Positions 44,914 to 54,064 are shown, counted from the first letter of the stretch. The stretch: 64,000 nt of DNA from Streptomyces shenzhenensis (GCF_003688995.1 NZ_PENI01000004.1:248001-312000); one strand, 5' to 3'. The notes: generated by a model not told the origin, from the letters alone. Translations and numbers: made by a program.

Positions 44914-45345
44914 GTGAGCAGCATGGACGCCGTATGGGTACGAGGCGTGAACGGCATTCAGATGCATCACGTGACCGACCTTCAGGACGCCGGCAGATTC
45001 CTGGGCAACGCGGCGATGGCGCTGCGGGCGGCCCATGTGCGGACCGGCGCCGACCGCTACTCCAGCATCGCCGCCGAGCTGAAGGACCTGGTGGAGCGGG
45101 TGCGCAAGATGGAAGACGAGGCGCGCTCGCACATGCGTGACCTGCACTCCACCGACCCGGAGCGGTTCGCGCGCTGCCGGGACGGCCATGAGCCGTGGCC
45201 CGGTGAGATCGAGGCCGGGTTCATCCCGCGCCACACCTGCCAGGACGAGTGCCTCTACCACGACCGCGGGGTCGTCGAGGCCCTCATGCAGTGCACCTGC
45301 GGCCGCCCGCCGTGCCGCGCCTGCGAGATCGGCGGCAAGCTCTGA
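44914..45345 (+). CDS. Cys-rich protein of unknown function
   Basis: A 143-residue protein with no recognised family. The first roughly 80 residues are helical with an amphipathic stretch (YSSIAAELKDLVERVRKMED). The C-terminal third carries HTCQDECLYHD and CTCGRPPCRACE, seven Cys and several His residues, suggesting a zinc-binding or redox module. No signal peptide. The GTG at 44914 has a GAAGGTGGA ribosome site. The promoter region is AT-rich for this genome. It is not clearly in an operon with its neighbours. Confidence 0.75.
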   Translation: MSSMDAVWVRGVNGIQMHHVTDLQDAGRFLGNAAMALRAAHVRTGADRYSSIAAELKDLVERVRKMEDEARSHMRDLHSTDPERFARCRDGHEPWPGEIEAGFIPRHTCQDECLYHDRGVVEALMQCTCGRPPCRACEIGGKL

Positions 45346-45346
45346 C

Positions 45347-45380
45347 GCACGGCGCACGGCGCACGGCGCACGGCGCACGG
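45347..45380. repeat. 7-bp microsatellite
   Basis: GCACGGC repeated nearly five times directly after the Cys-rich gene's stop codon. Short GC tandem repeats of this kind are prone to slippage. Confidence 0.85.
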
Positions 45381-45527
45381 TCGGCGGTCCGTCCGGGGCT
45401 GATCGCCGGGGCGTGGCGCCCGGTGCGGGATCCCCGGGGGCTCCGGAGGGACGGTTGAACCGGACGGAACGGGGGAGTCGGGGAGTGTCCGATTCCGGGG
45501 GAAGGCGCCCCGAAGGAGGTGCGTCCG

Positions 45528-46082
45528 ATGTCGACAGGCGCGCTGGTGGCGATCGTCATCCTGGCGGTGCTGGTCGTCGCGCTGGCTGCGGTGACGGCCT
45601 CGCTCTTGATGAGGCGGCAGCGTCTCCGTGAGCGTTTCGGCCCCGAGTACGAGCGGACGGTCGAGGGATCGGGGGGCCGGCTGGCCGGTGAGCGTGAGCT
45701 CAGGGAGCGGGAGAAGCGGCACGACGCCTTGGAGATCAAGCCGTTGCCCGCCGCGGCCCGTGACCGGTACGTCGGTGAATGGCGGGGCGTTCAGGAGGAG
45801 TTCGTGGACCGGCCGCAGGACGCCGTGCATGACGCGGACCGGCTGGTGACGTCCCTGATGCGCGAACGCGGCTACCCGACCGAGGGGTTCGAACAGCAGA
45901 TGAAGGACCTCTCGGTGGAACACGGCAACACCCTCGAGCACTACCGCTCCGCCCACGAGATCGAGACGCTGAGCAGCCGCCGGCAGGCCACGACCGAGCA
46001 ACTGCGCGGCGCCATGGTGCACTACCGGGCGCTCTTCGACGAGTTGCTCTCCGACGGCGGCAGGGCCCAGCCCGCCCGCTAG
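45528..46082 (+). CDS. Single-pass membrane protein, function unknown
   Basis: A 184-residue protein. STGALVAIVILAVLVVALAA is one N-terminal membrane helix. The remaining roughly 150 residues are hydrophilic and helical, with RRQRLRERFGPEYERTVEGS and a pattern PLPAAARDRYVGEW...F.DRP..AV.DAD.L. I recognise this as a conserved actinobacterial pattern but know no function. The ATG at 45528 has an ideal AAGGAGG ribosome site 8 bases upstream, so the GTG at 45519 is rejected. Confidence 0.8.
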   Translation: MSTGALVAIVILAVLVVALAAVTASLLMRRQRLRERFGPEYERTVEGSGGRLAGERELREREKRHDALEIKPLPAAARDRYVGEWRGVQEEFVDRPQDAVHDADRLVTSLMRERGYPTEGFEQQMKDLSVEHGNTLEHYRSAHEIETLSSRRQATTEQLRGAMVHYRALFDELLSDGGRAQPAR

Positions 46083-46316
46083 CCACCGGCTCCTGACCAC
46101 CCGACCGAACGGAACCGCTCGCCGGGAACACACGCCCACACAACCCCGTACGCGCGGCCGGATGACCCGGCCGCGCAGTCATACATTCACGCATTAAATG
46201 TTGTCATCAGGCACCCGGATACCCCTTGCGGGCGATTCAATCCCCCGAATGTCCGACACCTGGCCCCCGGCGGTGCTCGTTAAGTGACCGTGATCTGGAA
46301 AGAGGGATGCGGAGCC

Positions 46317-46463
46317 ATGAACCACCCGTCGGCCGCCGACGAATGCGGGTCGGTCGGCGGGGGGTCTGGACCCAACCACTGCTCGGACCTGCTCGATGAT
46401 TTCCTGGACAAGATCAGAAAAATGGAAAGCGAATATCTGAGCGCTCTCGACGGAACGTGCTGA
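46317..46463 (+). CDS. Small 48-residue ORF of unknown function
   Basis: ATG at 46317, with GGAG just upstream, opens MNHPSAADECGSVGGGSGPN, then HCSDLLDDFLDKIRKMESEY and LSALDGTC with a stop at 46461-46463. The 25-residue amphipathic helix and three Cys residues make it look protein-like. Its codons are less GC-biased than the surroundings. The next gene begins 24 bp later. A peptide or small regulatory protein is possible; nothing more can be said. Confidence 0.45.
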   Translation: MNHPSAADECGSVGGGSGPNHCSDLLDDFLDKIRKMESEYLSALDGTC

Positions 46464-46487
46464 GCGGGAGCGCGGAGGAATTATCGG

Positions 46488-47213
46488 ATGGACGGGAATT
46501 ACGACGAGGCCGGTCTCTACAACCGTCACTACGCCCTGAGAACCGACCCGGACACGCTCACCCAGCCCGCCTACGACACGGTGTCCCTGCAGTCGCAGCA
46601 GAGCTGGAACCCCCCGGCACCGGAGGCCACCGCCCACGGCTGGGACCTGGACGACGAACTGGCCCGGATGCTGTCCACCGCGGCCGCCGCGGGCCCTGTG
46701 GCCCGGGTGCCCCGGATGACCCGGCGCCCGCCCCGCAGAAGCGGCCGGCGGCGACTGCGCACGGAATCCCACTTCCTGGACGGCGGCCAGCGGGTCACCC
46801 ATGTGACGGTCCTGATCGTGGCGATCACGCTGTGCGCCGCGTCGATGCTGGGCTGGTCCGTCTCCTATTCCTACGGGCAACTGCGCACCATCGCCCTGTC
46901 CGTCCTGCCCACGAACCTCGCGCAGTGGTGGCCGCTCACGGTGTACGGGCCGTGGTTCGTGGCGGCCCTGTCCATCCTGCGGGCGACGGTGCAGCGCCGC
47001 AGCGCACGGCGGTCCTGGGGGGTCATCCTGGCGGCCTCGGCCATGGCGGTGGCGCTGTGCGTCAGCCACTCCTCGCGTTCGCTGCTGTCGTACGTGATGC
47101 TCGGAATTCCGCCGATCACCGCGCTGGTGTGCTTCTGGGAGCTGGTCGGCCAGGTCTCCACCCGGTTCCGCCCGCGGCACGCGGCCCACGCACAGCGCAA
47201 CTCCAAGGCGTGA
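46488..47213 (+). CDS. DUF2637-type membrane protein
   Basis: A 241-residue protein. Residues about 1-95 are polar and end in an Arg-rich stretch. Then four hydrophobic segments follow: VTHVTVLIVAITLCAASMLG, WPLTVYGPWFVAALSILRA, SWGVILAASAMAVALCV and YVMLGIPPITALVCFWEL. The spacing and the WSVSYSYGQLR...PLTVYGPWFVA pattern fit DUF2637, a family found on actinobacterial chromosomes and mobile elements with no proven role. The start is ATG at 46488, right after the small 48-codon ORF. Confidence 0.75.
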   Translation: MDGNYDEAGLYNRHYALRTDPDTLTQPAYDTVSLQSQQSWNPPAPEATAHGWDLDDELARMLSTAAAAGPVARVPRMTRRPPRRSGRRRLRTESHFLDGGQRVTHVTVLIVAITLCAASMLGWSVSYSYGQLRTIALSVLPTNLAQWWPLTVYGPWFVAALSILRATVQRRSARRSWGVILAASAMAVALCVSHSSRSLLSYVMLGIPPITALVCFWELVGQVSTRFRPRHAAHAQRNSKA

Positions 47214-47321
47214 CAGCACGGCCCCACGACGGGACGCGGTGATCGGCGGCGGGCGCGCCGCGCCCACCGGGCACGGCAGGCCCGGTGCATCCGTACGGGC
47301 GTTCGGCGCGTCTACGCCGGT

Positions 47322-48449
47322 ATGGACCTCGAAAAGCGGCCGCCCGCGCCGCCGCCCGCACCACCGCCCTCGCCTCCGCCCGGGCCGCAGGCCCCTGACG
47401 GGTGCCTGGTCGTCGCGATCCGGATTCCCGTGCGGATCGTCGTGCTCGTGCTGGTGGTGCCGGTCCGGATCGCATGGGACGCGCTGGTCGTGGCCGGGCG
47501 GCTGCTCACCGACTCCGTGCTGCGGCCGCTCGGGCGGGCGCTGCTGTGGCTCGGCCGGACCGTCCTCGTCCTGCCCCTGGTCGCGCTGTGGCGGTATGTC
47601 GTCGTACCCGCGGGCAAGGGGCTCGGCCTGCTCGGTCACGTCCTCGTCGTGGTACCGCTCGGCCTGCTGTACCGGTATGTGCTGACGCCCGCCGGACACG
47701 CCCTCGGCTGGGTCGCGCGGGCGGTCGGGGCCGGGCTGGCGTGGCTGTACGCGCGCGTGCTCGCCCCGGCAGGCCGCGGCATCGGCCGGTTCCTCAAGGG
47801 TGCCGGGATCCTGCTCGCCGCCCTGGGCACCGGGGTGTTCGCCGTCGTCGCCCGGCTGCTGCACCACTTGCTCGTCGTCCCCGCCCAATGGCTGTACGCC
47901 CGGGTCCTCACGCCCGCCGGACGGGCCGTCGCCTGGCTCGTCGGCGCCGTCGTCGCCGGGATCGGAGCCGTCCTGTACTGGACGGCACGCGTCCTGCTCG
48001 TGCTGCCCGCCCGCGCCCTGTGGCACTGGGTGCTCGTGCCCGTCGGCCGGGTCCTCGCCGTCGTCGCCCGGGAGACCGGGACGGCCCTCGTGCACGCCTG
48101 GCGCGTCGCCGGGTACGTCTCCCGTGCCGTCTGGCGGTTCCTCGCGGCCGTCTTCCGGTGGGTCGTGGTGGAGCCGGTGCGCTGGGCGTACCGGACGGTC
48201 CTCACCCCCGTCGGGCACGTGCTCAGGGACGCGGTCCTGCGGCCCGCCGCCGAGGTCGCGCGCGCGGTGGGGCGGGCCGCCCGGCAGGCGCTGGCCGGCG
48301 CGCGCGAGTCGGTACGGCAGGTGCGCGCCGATCTCCGCAGGGCCCTCTTCGGTGAACCGCGGCGGCCGGAGCCGGTCGACCGACGGGAACTCGCGGACCG
48401 TGAGACACGTACTCTTGGTAGCAGTACGACCGCACTCACTAAGGACTGA
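47322..48449 (+). CDS. Repeat-built hydrophobic protein, function unknown
   Basis: A 375-residue protein. After a Pro-rich start (PPAPPPAPPPSPPPGP) nearly the whole chain is a series of hydrophobic segments joined by a recurring motif [LA][YW]xxVLxPxGxxh: LWRYVVVPAGKGL, LYRYVLTPAGHAL, LYARVLAPAGRGI, LYARVLTPAGRAV, LWHWVLVPVGRVL and AYRTVLTPVGHVL. Shorter half-motifs (VLVVVPLG, LLVVPAQW, VVVEPVRW) alternate with them. The C-terminal 80 residues are charged and helical. Probably a multi-pass membrane protein that grew by internal duplication. The start is ATG at 47322. It sits just before the TIGR03936 gene. Confidence 0.7.
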   Translation: MDLEKRPPAPPPAPPPSPPPGPQAPDGCLVVAIRIPVRIVVLVLVVPVRIAWDALVVAGRLLTDSVLRPLGRALLWLGRTVLVLPLVALWRYVVVPAGKGLGLLGHVLVVVPLGLLYRYVLTPAGHALGWVARAVGAGLAWLYARVLAPAGRGIGRFLKGAGILLAALGTGVFAVVARLLHHLLVVPAQWLYARVLTPAGRAVAWLVGAVVAGIGAVLYWTARVLLVLPARALWHWVLVPVGRVLAVVARETGTALVHAWRVAGYVSRAVWRFLAAVFRWVVVEPVRWAYRTVLTPVGHVLRDAVLRPAAEVARAVGRAARQALAGARESVRQVRADLRRALFGEPRRPEPVDRRELADRETRTLGSSTTALTKD

Positions 48450-48497
48450 ACGACACTGGGCAAGCGACAGCCCGAAGGCCCGCCGCCCGCACCGGCG

Positions 48498-49298
48498 GTG
48501 CAGCGCATCCGACTGCGTTACACCAAGCGCGGCCGCCTCCGGTTCACCAGCCACCGTGACTTTCAGCGCGCCTTCGAGCGTGCGTTGCGCCGTGCCGAGG
48601 TACCGATGGCGTACTCGGCGGGGTTCACGCCGCATCCGAAGGTGTCGTACGCCAATGCCGCACCCACCGGCACGGGCAGCGAGGCGGAGTACCTGGAGAT
48701 CGCGCTCACCGACGCCCGTGACCCGGACACGCTGCGTGTTCTGCTCGACGAGTCGCTGCCCCCCGGGCTCGACGTCGTCGACGCGGTCGAGGCGCGGACG
48801 TCGGGGCTCGCCGACCGGCTGACGGCCTCCGTGTGGGAGCTGCGGCTGGACGGTGTCGACCCGGCCGACGCGGCACGTGCGGTGAAGGCCTTCACGGAGG
48901 CCGGTACCGTCGAGGTGCAGCGCACGACCAAGAACGGCGTGCGCACGTTCGACGCCCGCGCCGCCGTGGCCGAGCTGGAGTGCCTGGCGAGCGCGGAAAC
49001 GCACAGTTCACTGCCTGATAGGCCGAGCGACCAGCCCTGTGCGATACTGCGGCTGGTTGTTCGGCACGTGACGCCTGCCGTACGACCCGACGACGTCCTG
49101 TCCGGTCTCCGCGCCGTGGCCGACCTGGCGCCGCCGGTCCCCGCAGCGGTGACCAGGCTGGCGCAGGGGCCGTTCGATGAAGAGACCGGCACGGTGACCG
49201 ACCCGCTCGCGCCCGACCGCGAGGCAGCAGCGACCGCGCCGCAACCGGCCGCCGCCACTGCCGCCGCGACGGCGCCGGTGCCGGAAGGTCCCGCGTAG
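48498..49298 (+). CDS. TIGR03936/DUF2344 radical-SAM-associated protein
   Basis: A 266-residue protein, usual partner of the TIGR03960 radical SAM protein (here at 34492). It starts MQRIRLRYTKRGRLRFTSHR, with the family signature DFQRAFERALRRAEVPMAYS and GFTPHPKVSYANA. An Ala/Pro-rich tail follows. The GTG at 48498 is the first standard start, but coding character extends upstream to CTGGGCAAGCGACAGCCCGA (LGKRQPE...) at about 48456, where other strains may have a TTG start. The function is unknown. rne follows after about 260 bp. Confidence 0.85.
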   Translation: MQRIRLRYTKRGRLRFTSHRDFQRAFERALRRAEVPMAYSAGFTPHPKVSYANAAPTGTGSEAEYLEIALTDARDPDTLRVLLDESLPPGLDVVDAVEARTSGLADRLTASVWELRLDGVDPADAARAVKAFTEAGTVEVQRTTKNGVRTFDARAAVAELECLASAETHSSLPDRPSDQPCAILRLVVRHVTPAVRPDDVLSGLRAVADLAPPVPAAVTRLAQGPFDEETGTVTDPLAPDREAAATAPQPAAATAAATAPVPEGPA

Positions 49299-49559
49299 GA
49301 CGGGCGTCGTAGCGCCGCCCTCGTACTCGGGAGCCACCTGGGTCGGGCAGCGCACCGACCAGAAGACTTTCGCCAGGCCGTAGGCAACACGGCGTACGGA
49401 ACCGGCGAGACAGGACACAGAGAGCTCCCGTGCGGCGCCCGCGCCCCGGACGGCGGCCACCGCGCATCGAGCGGGCCGCGGACGTCAGCGGCGGTCGATC
49501 GAGCGGATCGACGCCGGACCAGGTGCGGCGCCCGGGAGCCTGACGGGAGAAACGCCCGC

Positions 49560-52500
49560 ATGCTCGAACCGATCGAACCCACCGAGGGTTCCGAACTGAA
49601 CACCCCCAGCGACACCCTGCCGCCGCGCAGGCGTCGCCGTGCCGCCTCTCGCCCGGCGGGTCCACCTGCCGGGGCCGAGACGGCGGTCGGGGTGACCGAC
49701 GAGACCGTGGTCACCGATGTGACCGACGAGACGACGGTGGGCGCCGAGGCGCCTGTGATCGTCGAGATCGATGAGACCGAAGAGACCCAGAGGACTGAAG
49801 AGATCCAAGAGACACACGGCGCCCAAGTGACCGAAGAGGCTGAAGTGGCCGGAGCAGCAAGCGAGTCGGCGGTCGCCGAAGCGCCCGCCGTCGCGGAAGA
49901 GCCCGCGCCCGCCGCTCGTACGCGCCGTCGTGCGACCCGCCGCGCCGCCGCGCCCGCCGGGTCCCCCGTCGCGGCGGAGACCGTCGTACCGGCCGCCGAT
50001 ACGGTCGCCGAGGAGCAGCCCGAGACCGTGACCGCCGAGGCGCCGGCCGCTGTCGAGGAGCCCGCGCCCGCCGCCCGTACGCGTCGTCGTGCGACCCGCC
50101 GTGCGACCGCGCCCGTCGGCGCTCCGGCTGCCGCGGAGGCCGCCGCCGAGACCGTCGTTCCCGCGGCCGTCGAGACCACCGCGGCGCCCGCGTCCGAAAG
50201 CGGTGCCGAGGGCGCCGAGACGGCTGCCGAGAGCGCCGAGCCCGCCGCCCGTCCGCGTCGTCGGGCCGCGCGTCGCGCCTCCGCGCCCGCCGGTGCTCCG
50301 GTCGCCGTCGAGTCCGATGCTCCCGCCGAGGAGCCCGCCGTCGAGGCGCCGGCCGCTGCCGAGGAGCCCGAACCCGTCGCTCGTCCGCGTCGTCGGGCCG
50401 CGCGTCGCGTGTCCGCGTCCGCCGCTGCTCCGGTCGCCGCCGAGGCGGCCGAGGCCGTGGAGAGCGCCGAGGCCGTCGAGGTCCCGGTCACCGTGGAGAC
50501 CCTCACCGTCGTCGAGGCGCCGGCCGAGGACGAGGAGGCCGGGGTGCGGCGCGTCCGCCGTCGGGCCACGCGCCGGGTCGCCGCGCCCGCCGGTGCTCCC
50601 GCCGTCGAGACCGAACCCGCCGTCGAGGCCGGTGCCGTGGCCGTCGAGTCCGCCGAGGTGCCGCAGGCCGCCGCCGAGGAGCCCGCGGCACGCCGTAGCC
50701 GTCGTCGCGTCGTGCGGCAGGCCGCCTCCGGGTTCTCCGAGCCCGCGCGGAAGTCCGTGCAGCCGTCCGTACAGCCGTCGGCCGAGGAGTCCGCCGAGGA
50801 CGCCGGGGCCGAGGCGCCGCGCAGGCCCGCGCGGCCCGCCGTCGCCGTGTTCCAGGCGCCCGTGTTCACCGAGCCGAAGTTCCAGACCCCGGAGCGGGCC
50901 GCCGCGGAAGCCGCCGCCGAGGCCGCGGAGGCGGAGGAGACCGAGGAACTCGCCGAGGAGCAGGCCGAGACCGGCACGCGGCGCCGCCGTCGCCGCCGGG
51001 GCACCGGCTACGGCGACGAGCCCCGGGCCGTCGAGGACCAGACGCACGCCGAGGACACCGCCGAGGAGCCGGAGGAGCCGGCCGACGACGCCGATGGCGA
51101 CGCCGACGGTGACGAGGCGGAGGAGACCGGTTCGCGGCGCCGTCGCCGTCGTGGCGGCAGGCGCCGTCGGCGCGGTGACGCCGCCGACGGCGAGGCCGGC
51201 GAGGGCGTGGACGCCGATTCCGAGGAACTCGCCGCCGAGCAGGCCGCGCAGGACGCCGAGGACGCGGCCGAGCAGGAGGAAGAGGACGCCGAGGACGCCC
51301 ACGCCGACGAGGGCACCGGGTCCAGCTCCAGCAGCCGGCGCCGTCGTCGGCGGCGCCGCCGCGCCGGTGACACCTCGGCCGACGCCGAGCCCGACGAGGG
51401 TGACCCGGAGCGCACGGTCGTCAAGGTCCGTGAGCCCCGCAAGCCCTCCGAGCCGTCCGACGAGGTGCAGTCCATCAAGGGCTCCACGCGTCTCGAAGCC
51501 AAGAAGCAGCGTCGCCGCGAGGGCCGCGAGCAGGGCCGCCGCCGCGTCCCGATCATCACCGAGGCCGAGTTCCTGGCCCGCCGCGAGGCCGTCGAGCGCG
51601 TGATGGTGGTCCGGCAGAACGGTGACCGCACGCAGATCGGCGTCCTGGAGGACGGCGTGCTCGTCGAGCACTACGTCAACAAGGAGCAGTCGACCTCGTA
51701 CGTCGGCAACGTCTACCTCGGCAAGGTGCAGAACGTGCTGCCGTCGATGGAGGCCGCCTTCATCGACATCGGCAAGGGCCGCAACGCCGTGCTCTACGCG
51801 GGCGAGGTCAACTTCGAGGCGCTGGGCATGGCCAACGGCCCGCGCCGCATCGAGTCCGCGCTGAAGTCCGGGCAGTCCGTGCTCGTCCAGGTGACGAAGG
51901 ACCCGATCGGACACAAGGGCGCGCGGCTGACCAGCCAGGTCTCCCTGCCCGGCCGCTACCTCGTGTATGTGCCCGAGGGTTCGATGACCGGCATCAGCCG
52001 CAAGCTGCCCGACACCGAGCGGGCGCGGCTGAAGACCATCCTCAAGAAGATCGTCCCCGAGGACGCGGGCGTCATCGTGCGCACCGCCGCCGAGGGCGCG
52101 AGCGAGGAGGAGCTGCGCCGGGACGTCGAGCGGCTGCAGGCGCAGTGGGAGGACATCCGGAAGAAGGCGAAGAACGGCGGCAGCTCCAGCGCGCCTTCGC
52201 TGCTGTACGGCGAGCCGGACATGACCGTCCGGGTCGTGCGCGACATCTTCAACGAGGACTTCTCCAAGGTCATCGTCAGCGGTGACGAGGCATGGGACAC
52301 CGTCCACGGGTACGTCGCGCATGTCGCGCCGGACCTCGCCGACCGGCTGCAGCGGTGGACCAGCGAGGTCGACGTCTTCGCCACGTACCGGATCGACGAG
52401 CAGCTCGCCAAGGCGCTGGACCGCAAGGTCTGGCTGCCCAGCGGCGGTTCGCTGGTCATCGACCGGACCGAGGCGATGGTCGTCATCGACGTCAACACCG

Positions 52501-53819
52501 GCAAGTTCACCGGTCAGGGCGGCAACCTGGAGGAGACCGTCACCAGGAACAACCTGGAGGCGGCGGAGGAGATCGTGCGCCAGCTGCGGCTGCGCGACCT
52601 CGGCGGCATCATCGTGATCGACTTCATCGACATGGTGCTGGAGTCCAACCGGGACCTGGTGCTGCGGCGCCTGCTGGAGTGCCTGGGCCGGGACCGTACG
52701 AAGCACCAGGTGGCCGAGGTGACCTCGCTGGGCCTGGTGCAGATGACCCGTAAGCGGGTCGGTCAGGGCCTGCTGGAGTCCTTCTCGGAGACCTGCGTCC
52801 ACTGCAACGGCCGTGGCGTCATCGTGCACATGGAGCAGCCGACCGCTGCCGGTGGTGGCGGCAAGCGCAAGAAGCGCGGGCGCGGCGGCGACGGGCATGT
52901 GCACGAGGCCGAGGCCGCGGTCGCCGAGGTGACCGTGACCGCCGAGCAGGAGGCGGAGAGCGAGGCCGAGGTCGTGGCGGAGGCCGCCGTGCCGGTCGCG
53001 CTTCCCGCGCCGGACTTCGCGCCCGACGAGGAGCTGTACAGCAGCGTCGCCGAGGCGGAGGCTGCGGCGTCCGGCCGTGGGCGCAGCCGGCGCCGGGCGA
53101 GCCGCCGGGCCTCGGCTCCGGCGGGCGCGCCCAAGGGCGAGTCCGTGCGGGCGGAGACCGTGGCTGCCCCGGCCGAGGCCGCCGCGCCCGTGACGGCGGA
53201 GGTCACGGCCGAGGTACAGGCCGAGCCCGTGGCGGTCGAGGCCCCGGCCGCCGAGGAGGCCGCTCCCACCGGCCGTACGCGCCGTCGCGCGACCCGGAAG
53301 GTGTCGGCGCCGGCCGGTTCCCCCGCGGGTGCCGAGGCGGCCGTGGTGACGGTCACCGAGGCCGCGCCCGCGGTCGAGGAGCCGGCGGCGGAACCGGCGC
53401 CCGAGCCCGCGGCACCGGCCGCCGAGCCGTCGGCCGAGGCGGCCGCCCCGGCCCGGACGCGGCGCCGTGCCGTGCGTACGGCCACCGCGCCGACCGCGTC
53501 CGAGGAGGCGGCCGTGGTGGTCGTCCCGTCGACCGCGGAGGCGTCCGAGGCGTCCGAGGCGGCTGTGGCCGCGGGCGAGCCGGACGGGGCGGGTCCGGAC
53601 GCCGGTGAGCCGGCCGAGGAGGCCGCTCCGGCCAAGAAGGCGGCCCGCAAGACCGCCAAGAAGGCCACGGCGAAGAAGGCCGCCACCAAGAAGACCGCGG
53701 CCAAGAAGACGGCCGCGAAGAAGACGACGGCCAAGAAGGCGGCGAAGACCACCAAGACGGCCGCCGCCAAGGCGACGGCGAGGAAGACCGCGGTCGCGGC
53801 GACCGCGGACGAGGGCTGA
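49560..53819 (+). CDS. rne: Ribonuclease E/G with long disordered flanks
   Basis: Main endoribonuclease for mRNA decay and rRNA/tRNA processing. It has 1,419 residues. The catalytic core is about 645-1090: the S1 domain (YVGNVYLGKVQNVLPSMEAA), the 5' sensor and RNase H-like parts, catalytic Asp residues in VVIDVNTGKFTGQGG and IVIDFIDMV, and the Zn-link CVHCNGRG. The N-terminal 640 residues are Ala/Glu/Arg-rich, with seven copies of an RTRRRATRRAAAPAG-type motif. The C-terminal 330 residues carry three more copies and a Lys/Ala histone-like tail (AAKKTTAKKAAKTTKT). The start ATG has GGGAGAA upstream. A 260-bp leader precedes it. Confidence 0.95.
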   Translation: MLEPIEPTEGSELNTPSDTLPPRRRRRAASRPAGPPAGAETAVGVTDETVVTDVTDETTVGAEAPVIVEIDETEETQRTEEIQETHGAQVTEEAEVAGAASESAVAEAPAVAEEPAPAARTRRRATRRAAAPAGSPVAAETVVPAADTVAEEQPETVTAEAPAAVEEPAPAARTRRRATRRATAPVGAPAAAEAAAETVVPAAVETTAAPASESGAEGAETAAESAEPAARPRRRAARRASAPAGAPVAVESDAPAEEPAVEAPAAAEEPEPVARPRRRAARRVSASAAAPVAAEAAEAVESAEAVEVPVTVETLTVVEAPAEDEEAGVRRVRRRATRRVAAPAGAPAVETEPAVEAGAVAVESAEVPQAAAEEPAARRSRRRVVRQAASGFSEPARKSVQPSVQPSAEESAEDAGAEAPRRPARPAVAVFQAPVFTEPKFQTPERAAAEAAAEAAEAEETEELAEEQAETGTRRRRRRRGTGYGDEPRAVEDQTHAEDTAEEPEEPADDADGDADGDEAEETGSRRRRRRGGRRRRRGDAADGEAGEGVDADSEELAAEQAAQDAEDAAEQEEEDAEDAHADEGTGSSSSSRRRRRRRRRAGDTSADAEPDEGDPERTVVKVREPRKPSEPSDEVQSIKGSTRLEAKKQRRREGREQGRRRVPIITEAEFLARREAVERVMVVRQNGDRTQIGVLEDGVLVEHYVNKEQSTSYVGNVYLGKVQNVLPSMEAAFIDIGKGRNAVLYAGEVNFEALGMANGPRRIESALKSGQSVLVQVTKDPIGHKGARLTSQVSLPGRYLVYVPEGSMTGISRKLPDTERARLKTILKKIVPEDAGVIVRTAAEGASEEELRRDVERLQAQWEDIRKKAKNGGSSSAPSLLYGEPDMTVRVVRDIFNEDFSKVIVSGDEAWDTVHGYVAHVAPDLADRLQRWTSEVDVFATYRIDEQLAKALDRKVWLPSGGSLVIDRTEAMVVIDVNTGKFTGQGGNLEETVTRNNLEAAEEIVRQLRLRDLGGIIVIDFIDMVLESNRDLVLRRLLECLGRDRTKHQVAEVTSLGLVQMTRKRVGQGLLESFSETCVHCNGRGVIVHMEQPTAAGGGGKRKKRGRGGDGHVHEAEAAVAEVTVTAEQEAESEAEVVAEAAVPVALPAPDFAPDEELYSSVAEAEAAASGRGRSRRRASRRASAPAGAPKGESVRAETVAAPAEAAAPVTAEVTAEVQAEPVAVEAPAAEEAAPTGRTRRRATRKVSAPAGSPAGAEAAVVTVTEAAPAVEEPAAEPAPEPAAPAAEPSAEAAAPARTRRRAVRTATAPTASEEAAVVVVPSTAEASEASEAAVAAGEPDGAGPDAGEPAEEAAPAKKAARKTAKKATAKKAATKKTAAKKTAAKKTTAKKAAKTTKTAAAKATARKTAVAATADEG

Positions 53820-53834
53820 CCAGGCCCGACGGGA

Positions 53835-53865
53835 GGTGCGGCCGGTCCCTGTGACCGGCCGCACC
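53835..53865 (+). terminator. Terminator of rne
   Basis: GGTGCGGCCGGTC pairs perfectly with GACCGGCCGCACC over a 5-nt loop, 15 bp after the rne stop. Confidence 0.8.
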
Positions 53866-54064
53866 CCGGTCGGACCGCTCCCGGTTTGACCCTCTCGGTC
53901 AGCTCCCCGTAACCTTGTCCGTCGGTGTGTCCGTCCATAGAGGCGCGCCACATCCCCGTAAACCTCTTCCTCCCGGGCACAGGGTTGGCCGGGAGAGGTT
54001 GCTCATGCTGTTCTGGGCGGCTGGCCTGCGGGGGTGCCGTTCTCCGAGCGAAAGAGAGATCCGC

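Noticed and set aside
49485..53951. 1,488-codon minus-strand open frame opposite rne
   Set aside because: It is the mirror of RNase E's low-complexity coding sequence and extends beyond both gene ends. Composition is Gly/Arg/Leu only, with no domain.
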